NCBI GenBank assembly: GCA_019695335.1
Contig: JAIBAF010000014.1
Span: 1 to 64,000 of the forward strand
DNA length: 64,000 nucleotides
Source of the DNA: a bacterium
GTDB taxonomy: Bacteria > CLD3 > SB21
Reading direction: 5' to 3'
In this document: positions 62,680 through 64,000 of the stretch, in pieces
How positions within the stretch are numbered: position 1 is the stretch's first letter
Layout: each line of letters begins with the position of its first letter
Translations under genes and position numbers: made by a program
The notes under the pieces: generated by a model
Told to the model about the DNA's origin: nothing
The model's input: only the letters and a program-made list of their open reading frames with translations
Database searches by the model: none

Positions 62680-63339
62680 ATGAAAAAATTAATTATGGCG
62701 ATCATTTTTGTTGGAATAACAGGTTCAAGTTACGGGCAGAATTTTAATTGGCGATCTGTTAATGAACAAAATCCAAATATGGTGTATTCCGGTTTTGGAT
62801 ACGATTTCGGCATGACGGCGCAAGTTGGTTATGGACGTTTTATTCAGACGATCAGGCCGTTGCTCTTGACTTTCGATTATTCTATGCCGATGGGACATCG
62901 GTTGACGGATGATTTTAAAATGAGAATCGGAGGCCAGGTTGAACTGTATAAGAAAAACAGTTTTGCAGTAGCGGGCAAAGTTCTAGGAAATTTTCGAAAC
63001 CATAATACATCCTTGGTCAGAATTTCAAGCTTTGGCGGTGAATTTTCTCTCGTGACCGGATATTTCAAACCGACATTTTATGCTGCTTTGGAAGTGAGCG
63101 CCGACGGAGCTGTCGTTTCATATTTAAAACACACCAGCCTTATGAAGGATAATTACCCGGAGATTCAGGATGGATGGTATTTAAATAACGGTGCCCATTA
63201 TTTTTATGGCGTACAAGCAGGCAAAACCATAGGCCAAAGTTATGATGCGAATTTACGATTTGGCATAACGAATGCCCGTGGAAAAGAAGGCGATGTATTG
63301 CCGGCTTATTTTCAATTGGGCTTAATTAAACGGTTTTAA
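62680..63339 (+). CDS. Predicted outer-membrane beta-barrel protein
   Basis: Protein of 219 residues with a signal peptide (cleavage near SYGQN). Alternating aromatic and Gly-rich strands (GFGYDFGMTAQVGYGRF) and the aromatic C-terminal strand QLGLIKRF fit an outer-membrane barrel. It shares no obvious similarity with the barrel at 3867-4430, although both adjoin a membrane AraC regulator. The function is unknown. A TAGGAG site precedes the ATG. Confidence 0.7.
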   Translation: MKKLIMAIIFVGITGSSYGQNFNWRSVNEQNPNMVYSGFGYDFGMTAQVGYGRFIQTIRPLLLTFDYSMPMGHRLTDDFKMRIGGQVELYKKNSFAVAGKVLGNFRNHNTSLVRISSFGGEFSLVTGYFKPTFYAALEVSADGAVVSYLKHTSLMKDNYPEIQDGWYLNNGAHYFYGVQAGKTIGQSYDANLRFGITNARGKEGDVLPAYFQLGLIKRF

Positions 63340-63355
63340 CCAGGAGGTTTGATAC

Positions 63356-63395
63356 AAATGTAGAGCGAAACATTGTTTCGCTCTACATTTATTTT
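63356..63395. terminator. Rho-independent terminator after the barrel gene
   Basis: AAATGTAGAGCGAAAC (63356-63371) pairs perfectly with GTTTCGCTCTACATTT (63375-63390) with a 3-base loop, followed by a T-rich tail. The 16-base stem with an A-rich left flank could work in both directions. Confidence 0.88.
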
Positions 63396-63494
63396 TACTG
63401 CTTGCCTGTTTAATATTCACTTGAGGGATTCTCTGAAATATCGTATCATATCGGCGACTTAGATTGTGATAATGTTTTAAAAAATTGAGGTATT

Positions 63495-63989
63495 ATGAGC
63501 AAGCCATTAGTGGGTGTCGTCATGGGCAGCGACAGCGATTGGGAAGTGATGCAACACGCTGCCGAGCAATTGAAGTCATTTGGCGTTTCGTATGAAACTC
63601 GGGTTGTATCGGCTCATCGGACTCCCGATTTGTTATTTGAATATGCAGAAAAAGCACACGAGCGGGGATTGGTTTGTATCATTGCCGGTGCCGGCGGTGC
63701 AGCACATTTGCCGGGCATGTTGGCCGCAAAAACAACCATTCCGGTGCTCGGCGTTCCCGTTCCTTCAAAATATTTAAAAGGAATGGATTCCTTACTATCG
63801 ATCGTCCAGATGCCCAAAGGCGTTCCGGTTGCTACATTTGCGGTCGGTGAAGCGGGCGCAGCCAATGCCGGATTGTTTGCCGTGTCGATTATTGCAAGTC
63901 AGGATACAGTACTTGCTAAAAAGCTTTCGAATTTTAGGAATACTCAAAAAGAAAAAGTTTTAAATATGAAACTTCCGGAGATCAAATGA
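63495..63989 (+). CDS. purE: N5-carboxyaminoimidazole ribonucleotide mutase
   Basis: Purine biosynthesis enzyme of 164 residues converting N5-CAIR to CAIR. The motifs GSDSDWEVM at the N terminus, SAHRTPD (catalytic His), [11 protein letters not shown] and [15 protein letters not shown] are diagnostic for class I PurE. Its stop overlaps the next ATG as ATGA, as in a purE-purK pair. Confidence 0.97.
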   Translation: MSKPLVGVVMGSDSDWEVMQHAAEQLKSFGVSYETRVVSAHRTPDLLFEYAEKAHERGLVCIIAGAGGAAHLPGMLAAKTTIPVLGVPVPSKYLKGMDSLLSIVQMPKGVPVATFAVGEAGAANAGLFAVSIIASQDTVLAKKLSNFRNTQKEKVLNMKLPEIK

Positions 63990-64000
63990 TCCTTCCGGGA
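63986..64000 (+). CDS. purK: Probable start of purK, cut by the window end
   Basis: An ATG overlapping the purE stop as ATGA opens a frame MILPG that runs to the last base. PurK proteins commonly begin with ILPG before the GGGQLG nucleotide-binding loop, and purK commonly follows purE. Only five codons are visible, so this rests on position and those residues. Confidence 0.5.

Noticed and set aside
1-64000. CRISPR arrays, prophage, insertion sequences, tRNA or rRNA genes
   Set aside because: No repeat arrays, transposase or phage motifs, or cloverleaf sequences were found in any gap on either strand.

Overview
The window looks like a chromosomal segment around the replication origin of a Gram-negative bacterium of the FCB superphylum (Bacteroidota / Chlorobiota / Ignavibacteria / Calditrichota-like lineages). 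The pointers are lpxA and outer-membrane barrels, a carboxypeptidase-regulatory-type TonB receptor paired with a DUF4249 lipoprotein, a giant SprA-family surface translocon, AraC regulators with multi-pass membrane N termini, and a Reg_prop propeller sensor. A dnaA / rpmH-yidD-yidC-mnmE-mnmG-rsmG origin block is less typical of Bacteroidia proper, so a deeper FCB branch is more likely; I cannot name a genus. No tRNA, rRNA, insertion sequence, prophage or CRISPR array was seen.

Layout. 1-14.6 kb (mostly + strand): the end of lipA, a four-cysteine uracil-DNA glycosylase, a secreted zinc protease, a small barrel protein divergent from a membrane-anchored AraC regulator, a TonB receptor plus DUF4249 pair, a DEAD-box helicase, a DUF2147 protein, and an M28 peptidase overlapping a PstS-like lipoprotein. 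14.6-19.6 kb (- strand): a tight five-gene run of radical SAM/SPASM enzyme, lysine-tailed low-molecular-weight tyrosine phosphatase, DUF3108 protein, esterase and glycogen synthase. 19.9-33.2 kb (- strand): sprA, rsmG, mnmG, mnmE, yidC, yidD and rpmH, with two parS-like palindromes between mnmG and mnmE and with rnpA missing from its usual place between rpmH and yidD. 33.2-33.9 kb: an AT-rich, gene-free stretch with DnaA-box matches, the oriC candidate, followed by dnaA on the + strand.

35.4-48.2 kb (+ strand): aconitase with a lysine-rich C-terminal tail, a TIGR02757 protein, an ECF sigma / membrane anti-sigma / Spy-like stress module, YceI, a MarR regulator with a lipoprotein, a cyclic-nucleotide-domain / Ca2+ exchanger-like fusion, an aldehyde dehydrogenase, a serine hydrolase and a PhoH ATPase. 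48.2-51.5 kb (- strand): a 1083-residue receptor that joins a Reg_prop propeller to a eukaryotic-type Ser/Thr kinase. 51.6-64 kb: amidohydrolase, thioredoxin-like protein overlapping an ABC-2 permease, lpxA coupled to an SDR protein, a DinB protein with an AraC regulator, htpG, a second membrane AraC regulator upstream of a lipoprotein hydrolase and a barrel protein, and purE running into the likely start of purK.

Most genes are housekeeping or envelope functions. The parts most worth a second look are the origin architecture (parS pair, DnaA boxes, missing rnpA), the two basic-tailed enzymes, the propeller-kinase receptor, the exchanger fusion, terminators that abut start codons or lie inside coding DNA, and the iron-sulfur-like cysteine cluster of the TIGR02757 protein. 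All functions are read from sequence motifs by eye; no database search was run.
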